Source: Phallusia fumigata (lineage: Eukaryota > Chordata > Ascidiacea > Phlebobranchia > Ascidiidae). Taken from it: 34,542 bases of DNA. The notes beneath the pieces were generated by a model that searched no databases, was not told the DNA's origin, and was given only the letters and a program-made list of their open reading frames with translations. Where the stretch lies: contig QXVZ01018800.1 of assembly GCA_008931825.1 (NCBI GenBank), positions 1-34,542 on the forward strand. Direction: 5' to 3'. Below, piece after piece: positions 21,322-32,774 of the stretch (within the stretch, counting starts at the first letter, position 1; each line of letters starts with the position of its first letter). The position numbers and the translations under genes are program-made.

Positions 21322-21624
21322 GGGCTTCTCAAACTTTCTTGCTCTGCGACCCCATTTTAGAAAAGAAATTTCTACGTGACCCCTTGATGGGTATAGCCCA
21401 GTGGTCGGCAAACTTTTTTTACGAAGGCCCAAATTCCCTATTTAATCTTAACTGGAGGCCCACACAGACAAGTTTGTTTCATAAAATTGCATTGAAAATG
21501 TCTCCTAACATTAATCAATCTTTTTTGTGTATAAAACCACATTTTTGTTTGTTTAAATTGACCAATTAAATTCATGTCGAGTACACTTTACTTTGCTATT
21601 CATAAGTTCCAGACATTTATTGTT
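21320..21624 (+). mobile_element. hAT-type element end with a second hAT-type end nested inside
   Basis: Starts cagggcttctcaaactttc, the CAGGG-type terminus common in hAT elements, followed by tctgcgacccc. It sits directly after ctttaatg, a possible 8-bp target site that remains intact, without the element, in copy 2 of the flanking repeat. At 21399 a second hAT-like terminus begins (cagtggtcggcaaactt). The sequence stops at the single N, so the 3' ends are missing. Confidence 0.6.
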
Positions 21625-21625
21625 N
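21625..21625. other. Assembly gap (single N)
   Basis: Separates the end of one contig (repeat copy 1 plus hAT-like sequence) from another that starts with repeat copy 2. Probably a join of two haplotypes. Confidence 0.85.
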
Positions 21626-22577
21626 TAGCCATGGCCGCTTATTGTGGCTTGCGGTTGATCAACGAAGAGAATATTCAAATAATTTTAAAACCAGAGCCAA
21701 ACGGAAAGCTTTGCAAAAAAACTCATGGTTTTTCATATCGCAGATTAGTTTTATTGCATAACCCTTTTCTGATGAAAGACTGCTAAGCTATTAACACAAA
21801 TATATTTTCAAATAAGCACGGACGGTTTGTTTTTGCTTCACTTTCGTTTTGTTTAGTTTTTATTCTGACCTTGAAAAGGCCTTTGACGACAAACACCAGA
21901 CCAACGTGATTACTGGGAAACGCATCAGGTCAAAAAACGTTTTCTTTAAAGCTGATTTAGATTACAATCTGATGCAAACATTTTACTTGCCGATCATGTA
22001 GATAAAAAACGGCAGGAATTGGAGGCGTAGGATTTCGGAAAAGTGATCAAATGCGACAAAAAGAATGAGAGAAATATTCGTTAGTAGGGAGCACAAGTTC
22101 ATTGACTAGCCACGTATAGTGTGGCGGCATGCTACATAAAGCATGCTATAAAGGGTGCTCATTGATCGTTTGGCGTAACTCAGTACGCTTTGCAGACGAT
22201 TGATCGTCTCTTATGTTGTGGCGTAATGTAACTAGGCACAAACGCACGAACAGTATAGGACGGCGGATCCATGTATAAACTTTTAAAGGTCAGACCCGAC
22301 TATGAGTTAATATTTTACCTGTGATTCTAGCTCCTCATATCTGAGCTAAATGATACAACTGACTATAAACCTAAAGACTCTGTTAGTTTCTTAAACTTAT
22401 TTTTGCAAGCTCTAACAGGGTGACAGGCCTACACAGAAAAGAATTTTTTCATGTTTGACCATGCGATTTATTGGAGTTTTTTACTCCACTGACTAAATAC
22501 CTGTCCGGTAACGTCACTGTGATTGCAATCAACTTTAATTTATGATAACGATATCCTTGGTCTTGTACTTTAATGCA
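21626..22577 (+). repeat. 952-bp near-identical repeat, copy 2 (empty hAT site)
   Basis: Same segment as 20370-21321. Beyond actttaatgca it continues into cacaaaaggtgtc without the hAT-like sequence, so it looks like the uninserted allele. It carries the same 51-residue ORF and small palindromes, for example ggagttttttactcc. Confidence 0.85.
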
Positions 22578-25500
22578 CAAAAGGTGTCATTTGCTCCTAT
22601 CTGCCCCTATCTAAGCCATGTAGGTAGACAAAATTTGGCATCATATTTCTCTAGCCTAGCGGGTCTTTATAAACGTCCGTGGCGATACAACAAGTGTAGT
22701 AGGAACACGTAGTTACCTGTTTGTTTGCTAGTAAGCACAGGTTTGATTGTTGACAAATAAAAAAAGATGCGCCTTTCGCACCACTAATTATTAACGGGCT
22801 TTAAATGAGATTAAAGCTGTTTGTCGTATACTAACGTTGACAAGCAGGAATTTGTTTTTCGAGCGTTTATTTTGCAATTTTCGTTGATACGTAATGTATG
22901 TTAAAAGAAGGTCAGTCAGGTTTGCTAGGAACATGCGGTTTTTCACGTAACAATAAAAAGGGGCACGTGGAATGGCAGGACTTTATCATTGGGTTCTTTG
23001 GTATCTGAGTCACCTTAGGCAAAGCATTGCAAGTGGTGACGTTACTTTTTTCTACTTAAAACGTAAATATGTTTTGCTCCTCTCCCTCATTTTTTTCTAG
23101 ATCCGCACCTGACTTGCACTCATAGCAGACTACGCAGGATCTACTAGAAAAATATGCCTTGTCGGTACATGTAAATACTGAGGCACTGCTGCAAGTTTAG
23201 CCATGTTTCTGTGGTATTCCCTTGCGCTTAATGGCACGTGCTTATTTTGCTTAATGGTTAATCTAGCCCTGATAAGAGCGGACAATAAACACACCAGCAA
23301 AGCGAAACTTTTGTTTCGCCAGAGCAAATAAACTTCTTTTTATGACCTATGTGGAGCAGCACGTAGCGGTACGACTGATACTTTGCGCACAACCGAGCGT
23401 TTATTCTGGGCTGGCTGACGGGCGTAAAATCAACCTATATTTGCGCAATGGAAACCCAAAATAGCTATGTCGCGATGTAAAAGACAGTGAGTTTCAGCAA
23501 CCCTTTTCAATCGTTTTCATTGATAATCATGATAATTCGCTGCCGTATAATCAGTGTGGGTCAGTAGTATATAACTTTATGTAGCCTGTTTTGAGACAGT
23601 CCTGTGGTTGATTTTTATTAGACTTCCGCTTCATGCAGGTAACAAGCGTTCTCTAAGGCTTCTTGGCAGTTATTTAGTTTAAGCTGTGATTGCGTTGTGG
23701 TAACCGAAATGCGTTTGTTATATCACTGTAAAAGACAGCGCTTTATAATTACTCACCTATTCTCCACCATACAGTACAAAAAGGTCGTTTAAAGTTTGTA
23801 GATCGGTTGGCTGCGGCTAGACCTAAGGTCAATGTATTGGTTAGTGTGCCTACAGGGTTCAAATCATGATTTTGTCACAAAGATTATCGTTGGCAAGATG
23901 CTAGTAATGACTTGGCTCAATTTAAAAAATGATTGCTTAAAATTGTGGTTATCATTTTTGTTCCATATCCAAAACTTGTCACTTCCTATTAACAAATTAG
24001 CAATGCAAGGATGTGGGGACTCATACGTTCATGCTTGCAAAATCAATCATGTTAGAAACTCCCAAGGAAAGTAGGGACCTAGTGTTGTAAAGAACGGAAA
24101 TGGTGTTAATGGAAAATATTATTGAAGGGGTCGCAGTGTAAGTGCAATGGCAATGTGGAGAACGCCACTAATCCGGTAATTATCATAGAATTGCCAGAAT
24201 ATTCAAAAATTGATGCATGAAAAGGATAAAAAAAGTTAATCTGACTTTCCGAAAAATCTTTATCAAAAACTTCACTGTTGTTACAGTCTATGGATATTTG
24301 TTAAGCAAGTGTGCCGTAAAAGTCATTCGTTTTTTAAATTTATGCAAGCTCCATGATAATAACCGTTTCTATATGAAACCTTCTCAGTTGTATCTCCCAG
24401 GCAAACTTGCTAACAATGGCTGTGGCAGCTCTTCAAAGCCTAAAATTTAAGATCATCTTTGCAAATATGTTCATAGAAAGCCTTTCTTTTTCTGCTATTG
24501 GCACTACTGCGATTGTCGGAGGTGTGGTTGTAGTAGCGGTTGTGGTTGGTGGAGTTGTCGTATGGAAAGCACTGGACAATCGACATCAAGCACAATGAGG
24601 CCTAAAGCTTCCAACAGACAAAAAAGCAAAAAAGCAATCTTGCTATACGATCAATTTTCAAGTTTATCATTAAATCTTTCACTCTTAATTGTATTCATTG
24701 TAAAATGTCGTTTTCACACGTGATCCAAAACGTCTTTTGCTCTGTTTTAGTAGTTCCATTTATCCAGTGTTAATGGATTTTGGCAATGCTGTGCAAGCGC
24801 CCAGTGGTTTGCCATATTACACGTGGTGTGTATAAATGTTAAAAACGAAACTACAGAATTAAGGTTCTCGAGAATTTAAAATGTACTCATGAATTACATA
24901 AAGTTTGATTTTCTGTACTGTAGTCTGCAAAGCGAGCTTGTCAAACTTGCACACAAATAATGCAAAGAACTGTAAAGGAATGATTCTAGAGTTCAGCAGC
25001 CTAATTAAACGTGGTTTTCTGATGATTCAAACACCCGACCAATACGTATTAATAACACTTTTATTGACTAGTATGTGCTAAAAGGTGGTTTGAATGTTAC
25101 AAGCCAGACGGCTAAAATAAAGCCTTGCATAAGGGCAACGTATCAATTGGTTCAGAAGGGATCAGTATGTATATTACCTTAACGCATTGTAGACACTCAT
25201 GAGAAGCTCTTTACGTCGGAAGATAACACCCATACCAGATTCGCGCATGCGATTAACCGAGCGAATAAAATGTAAAAAACTAAATAAAAAGGATTTTGTA
25301 CATGTTTTTAAAAGTACATCACAACTCCGTTAGGCTTCTACAGACGTGTTTGCACGCGTTAATTAGGTTTTTACAGAAGAACCAAAGTGTTTGAAACATA
25401 TTGCGACAATGCTAATCGGGGGCATTCAAGTTTTTAGTTTTGATTCGGAACTTTAGCATATTTCCAAATCATCAACACTTACCAGAGTTTACAACTTAAA

Positions 25501-25852
25501 ACGAAGTAGATGCGTTGGCTCTAAAAGATTTTGTTACTTTAAGGGGGTACAACAAATAATTTCTCCAGCATTTCTAACACCTCCTCATAACATAGTTTGG
25601 ACACTGGCAACACCTCTGCGTTATTGCTTCTTCTGTGCACGTAGGTAAGATCGAGACAAATGGCAGATTACCATCAAAGAAGCAGAACGTCCACGTTTCT
25701 AATATTAGGGTGTATTGTTTACCTCCAAGCCGATGCTTTTTTGATAGTGTAACCTCATTTTATTCTCCACTTCATGGTTTTCTTTGGCATATATTTAATA
25801 CGTTGCACAATGTTCTTTCACTGGCGAGGGTATTTGTTTTACTTTACACACA
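22578..25852. other. Intergenic DNA without supported gene
   Basis: AT-rich and stop-rich. The largest ORFs (23832-24074 and 24217-24450) show no domain, splice structure or composition that supports coding. The ORF ending at 24598 has a Val/Gly-rich hydrophobic run followed by a charged tail and stop, but no start context or upstream exon that I could link. Confidence 0.5.
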
Positions 25853-25968
25853 TGTGTTTATTTATTTATCGGCTCTGATTCTTCACCTACTTTACTTTGT
25901 TTCACGTTTTCTTCCACTCGCCAGTGCACCGTTTCTGCGTTGTCACCAGGTATTTTCCTTTGGGCGCA
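25853..25968 (+). repeat. 116-bp identical repeat at an assembly join, copy 1
   Basis: From tgtgtttatttatttatcgg to ttcctttgggcgca, immediately before the N at 25969. By eye it is identical to 25970-26085. Confidence 0.9.
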
Positions 25969-25969
25969 N
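25969..25969. other. Assembly gap (single N)
   Basis: A single N between two identical 116-bp segments: an unmerged contig overlap. The 176-codon ORF crossing it is lengthened by this artefact, because 116 + 1 is a multiple of three. Confidence 0.9.
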
Positions 25970-26085
25970 TGTGTTTATTTATTTATCGGCTCTGATTCTT
26001 CACCTACTTTACTTTGTTTCACGTTTTCTTCCACTCGCCAGTGCACCGTTTCTGCGTTGTCACCAGGTATTTTCCTTTGGGCGCA
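25970..26085 (+). repeat. 116-bp identical repeat at an assembly join, copy 2
   Basis: Second copy of 25853-25968, directly after the N. Confidence 0.9.
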
Positions 26086-26632
26086 CATTGCATAATTACA
26101 TCAACACTTATTTTCCCCCATTTCCCGATGGTATGTGCGCGCCTGGAGTAGGAATTCCTGTGTAAGTTCTGTGGGGAGCCACTAAGGCAAACAATAGCAG
26201 TCGATTTGTCACTTGACGCGTGTACCCTTGTTTCCTTATTTTAGAACTATAGAGCCCCCTTTTTCGTTTTTACCGTGCCATGGAGTTTTGCACGCGGTAG
26301 TGGCAGTTCTTTCCCGGCTGTCAAAGAACAAACTTGTGTCCTTGTCGTACGTTAACATTTACGAATACCTTTCGAGAAGTTGATCCTTTTTTACTCTGTG
26401 TTTTTAATAAAGTCAGCTAGTGCTCGAGCGTGTCTAAACCTCAGACTTTCCGTGGCTAGCCGTCAGTGCAGTGTCGAGGGCTTTCTGGCAACCCGGTTCA
26501 TTGGGCGCCACAATAGCGTTCATGAAAACAGGAGAAGCTTGTCGTAATATTCCGAAGGTTCCCAAATCAGCTGACTGACGGTTGTTTTCTCATTCGACAG
26601 ACAGCAAAATACATCCGAGTTAAGCAAGTATT
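26086..26632. other. Intergenic DNA without supported gene
   Basis: No exon, RNA gene or repeat recognised. Confidence 0.4.
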
Positions 26633-27475
26633 GTCAAATTCTATCAACAACACTTGAGTTTGCAAGCAAAAAATAATAGCAGATTGATTTATATGTGTTG
26701 GTTAAACGCGTTTTATTCTACGGTGACCTCTACTTTGTGCAGAAACGTTTGAATAAAAGCGAAAGTCAACACCCTTTGTAACGTTAATAATAAAAAGACA
26801 GTTAATCGAAAAGCTGGCCTTGGTTAAATGCATTCCATTGTTGCGTTGTGACAAGTGTTTGAATCTGTTTTAATCCATTGTGCGTGACCCAGCGTCAGGA
26901 TATTACAATGAGAAATAAAGTCTGTCGTATTTCTCAATCATACTGAATAATTTTGTTGTAAGTTGACATAGCAATAAATCGTTTGTTCTATTTATCAACG
27001 CCTGATAATATTTAGGTTACATGTAAGGCTAAAATTTCGTCAACCTCCCCGCACTTGAGACGAAAAATCACTGAATAAGTTTATGTTTCTCGCCCAGTCA
27101 CTTGCGTTTGCAGATAGTGTTTTAATGTATGTACTTAATTTTAGTGACGTGACTGCAATAAGTAAACAATAAAAGCGGAAGTTTCAGTATTTTTGCAGTC
27201 GGAACTTTATAACTGGGTTGAATGGCAATGCAACAATGCCGATCATATTCACAAAGAAAAAAAATCCGTTTTTTTTTTACTTTGAGCAAAATTAGAAAAT
27301 AACCCAAATCTAGTTTTACAGCTATTGCAACCTATTACGTCACATAGATTGTTTATATCTAACCAACCTTTAGAATGAACGGCTCACGTGTCAACAACAA
27401 AAAACAACGAATCAACTAGTATAGTGGTCGGAGAGAAACACCACGGAAAGACAGTTGACAGCAAACGTTTTTTGT
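26633..27475 (+). repeat. Diverged long direct repeat, copy 1
   Basis: Aligns in order with 29364-30560: caacacttgagtttgcaagc, ttgatttatatgtgttggtt, acggtgacctcta, cagcgtcaggatattacaa, tgtcgtatttct, cttgcgtttgcagata, tttcagtattt, acagctattgcaa and gagagaaacaccacg. It lacks the hAT-like insert found in copy 2. No coding capacity seen; probably an old segmental duplication or unclassified element. Confidence 0.7.
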
Positions 27476-27957
27476 ACGTAATAGTATGGAAAGTGTGGTG
27501 CAATCACCTACTATCTGTGACGTAAGAGGCCAAGTTTGCAATGTGGTTCTGTCCCTATTGTGTCTGACTACTGTTGAGTACAGTGCTATAGGGCTGCCAC
27601 TCTTTGGGATTTTTCCAAGATCTTTGGATTCCAGTCCTTACCTTTGGATCAAGTATATAGGCCACTTATTGCTACTAATAAGAATTGTAAAGAATTTCTT
27701 TCAAAAAGTGTGACTTAATTGAACTGTTAACATCACTCAATTTTTGCATGAAAAGAATCCTCGGTAAATGAATAAATAGCAAAAAGTGTCAGTGGATATT
27801 TTTCCATGAATCATTCTTTTTGCTATTATAGAGCTATGTAAAAGGGCATTTTCAGATGGTCCAATTGCAAAAAAGTAGTGACGAAGAAAACAAAAATATA
27901 CTCGTGTAATTCAAGACGGAATTGCACATGAAGATAATGCATAAATATGTGTAAGCT

Positions 27958-28113
27958 GCAGACAGTGCACACTGTTTCGACCTGTAAGGTCTCATCAGTG
28001 CAGCTGGTAACCGTAATTTGGATTGCCGTATTTGGCTAGACTAGCCTAAACGGCCAATGTCCTGTCACCAACTGCACTAATGGCATCTAACAGGTCGAAA
28101 CAGTGATGACTGC
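27958..28113. mobile_element. Complete fold-back element (MITE)
   Basis: The two halves are inverted copies: the left arm reads gcagacagtgcacactgttt then cgacctgt and cagtgcagctggt; the reverse complement of the right arm reads gcagtcatcactgtttcgac then ctgt and tagtgcagttggt. The arms meet at the palindrome ggctagactagcc (28034-28046), so almost the whole element folds into one hairpin. A related half copy lies at 6761. It encodes nothing. Confidence 0.8.
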
Positions 28114-29363
28114 ATATATAGTTGATGGATATATGTGGGCAACATTAATTTTGAATTGTCATTAGCGGTAGCACGGACATTTAGTCAGATCTTAGCAGTG
28201 GCAGTATGCTTCAATACTTATAAACAAGATGTAGGCCTAGCTGTTGAGCTGTTAGATACACTTTCCGCAGAAAAGGGAACTGCACATGGTTTATTAACTG
28301 CAGTTAAAGATTTCCTACAGAAGAAATGTATCCCTGTTAGTAATAACCCGGGTTTGGAAGCGATATCAGTTCCACAACAATATTTAGGGATTTTTTTAAA
28401 CCTTGTGAATTTTTGAAAGATAAATCTCGGGATATCGTCAAATTCTCAGTGGCAGTCCTGCAGTGCTACGTCGTTTTGATCTGCAAAGGGTTATTTGTGT
28501 CGCAGCGGGCATTATTTACGCAGGTCTCTTTGTATATATGTGTGTAATGACCAAAGTACCAAATAACGGAAATATGTAAATTGTAACTTAACATAGTTCA
28601 CTGAGATAAATCGGGGGTCAGTTCACTGAGCAATACAGTTGCCCTTGTCTGTGTAATTAAGTTTTTTCACGGTGTTGTCGTTGCCTTAGCTCTCGCAGTG
28701 TATCTATTACAGTTATACACATAAATGCAAGAGCTCCCTTCGAGAATACAGGCAGTGTCAAAACCGGGTATAAACTTAATACAGAGACCGATTATATTTC
28801 TCGGCGAACAGACCTCTCATCGCATCGCAGTCAACTTTCCCAAGTTGCAATTTACACATTTCTGTTATTTGGTACAGGAGTTGTTACACACATATACACG
28901 AAAAAAGATTCACCACGAATAACGCTCATTTGCAGCACAAATTTTAGCAGTTAAAGCTTGGCCTCCTGTTATTATGTCAAGGTAGGTATGGGATTGCACC
29001 ACACATTAATGTGGAAAAAAGGAAAATTAACAATAATAGAAATCAGCAATTACTGGTAAATAAAATGGAATATACTGGCTTGTCAGTTTAACCAAGAGCC
29101 CATCAGCGCCTAATAAACTACCTTACCAGCTTTAATACAACAGCTATTTTTACCCGGTCATTAATCGCGTATGATTGAGTCACAGTCACGTACTCAAAAT
29201 AGACTGATTGCACGTAATTTCCGCAATTTGGCCAAGTCGTTTCAAAACGTCATGATCATCGTAACGCAGTTCCTTCGGGAAGTGGCCAGTTTCTTAAACT
29301 GCGTTACAGGTCACCTCTGCTTGTGCAATACAGAATATTACCCGCAAAATGCATGCACATGTT
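28114..29363. other. Intergenic DNA with one unexplained 93-codon ORF
   Basis: An ORF at 28135-28416 (contains AVARTFSQILAVAVCF and LLTAVKDFLQKKC) has protein-like composition, with an acceptor-like ttgtcattag just inside it. A second frame stays open into 28555, so a frameshifted remnant of a transposon or gene is possible. No domain can be named. A short direct repeat of agttcactgag occurs at about 28593 and 28620. Confidence 0.3.
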
Positions 29364-30560
29364 GTCCAATTGTATCAGCAACACTTAAGTTTACAAGCAA
29401 AAATGTAATATCAGATTGATTTATGTGTGTTGGTTAATTTCGTTTATTGTACGGTGACCTCTAATTCGGGTAGAAAGTTTTGACCAAATCAAAAGTCATT
29501 ACTCTTTAAAATCTGAATAACGGTTCAGTTTATCATAAGGCCGCTGCTAGCCATGCTTTGACGGCATACTATTGTTTCGTTGTGACTAGAATACAAATGT
29601 AATGAAATATCTGTCTTAATCCACTGTTCGAGAACCAGCGTCAGGATGTTACAAATGAGAAAAGATGCCTGTCGTATTTCTTAATTACACTGATTAACTT
29701 TTTTGTAAGTTGGCGTAGCAACAAATCGCAGGCTCTATTTATTAATCCCGATAATGTAATGATAAATATTTGGTTATAGCTCTACCTACCTGCACTTGAA
29801 ACCAAAAGCCACTCACAACATTCATGTTCGTCGGATTGTCGGTCATTCACGTGCGCTTGCAGATAATGTTTTAAAATATAAATTTAATATGAGTGACATG
29901 ATCGCAGTCAGTAAATATTAGGAGCAAAACTTTCAGTATTTCTTTAAGTGGGACTTTACGCCTATTCGTTTTTTTTCTTTTGAGATAAGTTGGAACATAA
30001 CCCGAATTCGAATTTACAGCTTCTGCAATGAACAATAAAACCTAAGGCATAACAAGTTTGAATATGAACAAGGGATCCTAACCAGGGGTACTTGTACCCT
30101 AAGCGCTACGAGACCTGCCGTTAGGAAGTAAGAGAATGGTTTGTTATTTTAACTTGAGAACAAAATTACTTTCAGGAAACCACAAACGGGAAAACGATAA
30201 GTGGTCGGTGATTTCAGAGGGGTACCGACAAGGAAAAATATTAGAAACCATTGCTTTGGAAACAACGACATACGCCTAGGCCACAGCTGCCTAAATTAGG
30301 GATCGCGACCCTTCAAGGAGTCGCGCAATGAACGTTGTGGGTCGCGAGTACATGTTGAAACAACGCAAAACAAATTTAATGTTTGGTTTGGCTTTCTACG
30401 TTAAGGGTCGCAGAAAAATTTTTAAAGTCAAAAGAGGTCGCAGACCTAAAGTTGGGAAGCCCTGGTGCGGGCAAAAAAACAACTTAACAAACACAGATTA
30501 CACAGTGGTTTGAGAGAAACACCACGCAACGATTGTTGGTATCAAACTTTTGTGTAGTCA
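29364..30560 (+). repeat. Diverged long direct repeat, copy 2, interrupted by hAT-type insert(s)
   Basis: Second copy of 26633-27475 with the same ordered landmarks. Similarity stops near 30030 and resumes near 30475 (gagagaaacaccacg at about 30512). The roughly 440 bp between includes a CAGGGGTACTTGTACCC-type terminus (from about 30084) and a hAT-like MITE ending at 30464. Confidence 0.65.
30284..30464 (-). mobile_element. hAT-type MITE, same family as the element at 21320
   Basis: On the minus strand it starts cagggcttcccaacttt, followed by ctgcgacc, an A/T-rich stretch and ctgcgaccctta. This parallels cagggcttctcaaacttt, ctgcgacccc and acgtgacccctt at 21320. The far end (cagctgcctaaattaggg at 30284) is a poor inverted match and no target duplication could be matched, so the left boundary is tentative. 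Confidence 0.55.
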
Positions 30561-31189
30561 TAGGGTGAATGACGAGGCAAAGTAACACAAAAGGTGGTGG
30601 GTACTGGTCAGGGTTGCTGTTGCAGAAACTCGTCTATGCGGTGGAACGTGGCGAACAAGGTTAAAACAAACATCGACTGGTAGGTTACACAAATGCGTTG
30701 CCAATCTTAAGTTTGCGCACCAAAAACTAACCATGTTGGATATAACGGGGTGAATAAAACTGTTGGACTTTAAAATGTTGGCGAATAAGCCTGAAGATTG
30801 TCATATTCAGTAATATTGACTTATTTAAAAGAAATGTCACGTCAAACTTTCAAGTTTCAATTGAATTTATACCTATAAGGAACCGTCTGTCGTTTTATTT
30901 GACAACCCATCAAAAGACAGCAGGTTACAGTGCTGGAGAGACTCTAGTCAGTGATTCGACTCGAGTCAGACTCAAGTTGCCCTTTTCAAAGACTTAACTT
31001 GAGAAAAAAATATTTTAACATTGATTTGGACAAGTTTGTTTGTTGTGTGTTATTTGAAACACAGTGACCTGTCGGTCGAAATTATCCTCAACACATTTTT
31101 GTACCCAAGAAAAAGTGTTTATTGTCCGACTCGAGTCCCGTCACATTAGAGACTTGACTTGGACTCGGAGTTCGCTTGAGTTTGCAGTC
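30561..31189. other. Intergenic DNA without supported gene
   Basis: Contains repeated ctcgagtc/gactcgagtc-like text (about 30959-30975 and 31128-31160) in partly inverted orientation, possibly another small fold-back repeat. No exon recognised. Confidence 0.35.
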
Positions 31190-31499
31190 TTGTACTAAAT
31201 ACAGTAAAACTATCCAACTTGCTGATACCTCGGTCGGTAAAGCATAGCTAATCATTCCTATGTAAACATGTGGCGGCACAGCTCTATATGACGCGGAGGA
31301 AATTAACTTCTCAATACACTCCAAGGAGCAGCAACGTGACGTAGTGCTTATCAACAACAGCGGGTCAGTAGATGTTTTATCAACGGGTATTAAAAGACTC
31401 AAAGGCCTCTCCTTGCAATTCTCCTGTGGTTACATCTCTTTCTCTCGGACGAAAGGGTCGTCACTACGCACCAATTCGTCGCACCGACATCACCATAAT

Positions 31500-31870
31500 T
31501 AAGGTACAATCACAAACTAATGCGAAAACAGAATTCACTATTTATAGAGAAATAATAAAAGAATATAGCGTTAGAACGAGTGGTAGTATAGGAGCCCCCT
31601 CGGCTGGCCCCACCAACGTCCCCCCCAGTCGAATTTCTCACAATGCGCCAAAACTCACTCTCTTGTGAGTCCCCGTCACATAACGCCTTGTAATGACGGT
31701 GTAGCTGCAGCGCGTGCCACCTTGATCCACCAATTGTGCCCTCCATTTTTTTCGCGCCTTATAACGTCTCAACGTTGCGCAGCTATTTCCGGCTTGTTGA
31801 TTGTTTTTGTGAAATTGGATCGCTATTATTGCTTTCACCGAGCGAAATAAACTCAACTCAACTCAACTCT
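31500..31870 (+). mobile_element. Possible 3' end of a non-LTR retroposon
   Basis: A locally more GC-rich stretch with short overlapping ORFs ends in gcgaaataaactcaactcaa, a tail of at least three actca units (31851-31869). A short tandem tail after an A/T-rich end is typical of several LINE and SINE families. No reverse transcriptase motif is visible, and the 5' boundary is only a guess. Confidence 0.35.
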
Positions 31871-32528
31871 TTAACCAGTATTAAATTACACAATTTTAGT
31901 AGTGTGGAAAAAACCAACGAAATCGTTCTAATAGTGAAATATGGAATATCCATAAAATGTGGAATTATGACGAAAAAAATTTCGGGGTTCGCTGCACAAA
32001 AAATAACGCGCGCAAAGCGACGATCCTGGCGTTGTTGGAATAGTTCATCCTTCCATCAGGCCTGCACCCCGTCACGTTGCCCTCCGATGCACGTGCGCTA
32101 CCCAGCAGAAATAAAGGGGTTTTCGTCATAACGGATTTGTGGACAATGGGACCAAGTGCGATGGAAAAAGTAATTTCTTGTGATATTTGAAACTTGGCAG
32201 TTAAATTCAGCTCAGGCGTGCTGGCGAAACGTCTATGTCATGCGACTGTTATTTCGCAACACCACTAATGCCCGAACATCCGTATAACACAACAAAGCGG
32301 GCTATTTTACTGACGTTAGTCTATGACTTTGTTTTACCTCTTATTCAAACATCGTAATTTTGCATCCATTTGTAAAGTTAAATCAAATGTGGCATAACAA
32401 AAAAAATACTATGCATACTCAAAATTACGGCATAGACGCTGTGGTAGTTATAAGAATGGAGTTGTTCATGCACACTTTTGGGTTGTTTGTGTGAAGTCAT
32501 TTTTTATTTTTCACTCTTTTGTATAATA
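31871..32528. other. Intergenic DNA without supported gene
   Basis: No exon, RNA gene or clear repeat recognised. Confidence 0.4.
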
Positions 32529-32576
32529 TTTAATTGTTTCAATTTTCGTTGGTTTTTACTTTGAAATTATTTTTCA

Positions 32577-32774
32577 TCATTTAACATTTGCTGCGCCTGG
32601 CATTCGGGCGCGTGGCTTTGAATACATCTGTTTTCTTTTAAATTGACCTGTTTTCATGTTAGCTCCTGGTGCTTTGTCCTGTAATTCCCGAACGCTTGGT
32701 GGCAGTAGGGCGTTGTTTTTGGCGTGTTTAATGCCTTCTTGATTTGGTCGACAGAGTTTCTGTTTTAGTTTCAA
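32577..32774 (-). CDS. Possible terminal exon of an unrecognised gene
   Basis: The minus-strand frame encodes a basic segment including RPNQEGIKHAKNNALLPPSV and FKRKQMYSKPRARMPG, ending AANVK before a stop. The composition is less AT-driven than the surroundings. An acceptor-like aactaaaacag lies at about 32762, and an ATTAAA poly-A variant at 32534-32529 lies 43 bp after the stop. I found no upstream exon between here and the right edge that joins convincingly, so it may be a remnant. No family recognised. Confidence 0.3.
   Translation of the reverse strand: MKLKQKLCRPNQEGIKHAKNNALLPPSVRELQDKAPGANMKTGQFKRKQMYSKPRARMPGAANVK

Noticed and set aside
24407..24598. ORF ending in a Val/Gly-rich hydrophobic stretch, possible tail-anchored protein
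   Set aside because: The hydrophobic run is a low-complexity gtt/gtg repeat and no upstream exon or start context supports it.
25635..26165. Longest ORF in the window (176 codons)
   Set aside because: It spans an assembly N and a 116-bp artefactual duplication, and the translation is hydrophobic low-complexity text from T/C-rich DNA.
28135..28416. 93-codon ORF considered as a hAT transposase fragment
   Set aside because: The LLTAVKDFLQKKCIPVSN segment faintly recalls transposase text, but no catalytic or zinc-finger motif is visible and the frame is short. Left as unexplained.
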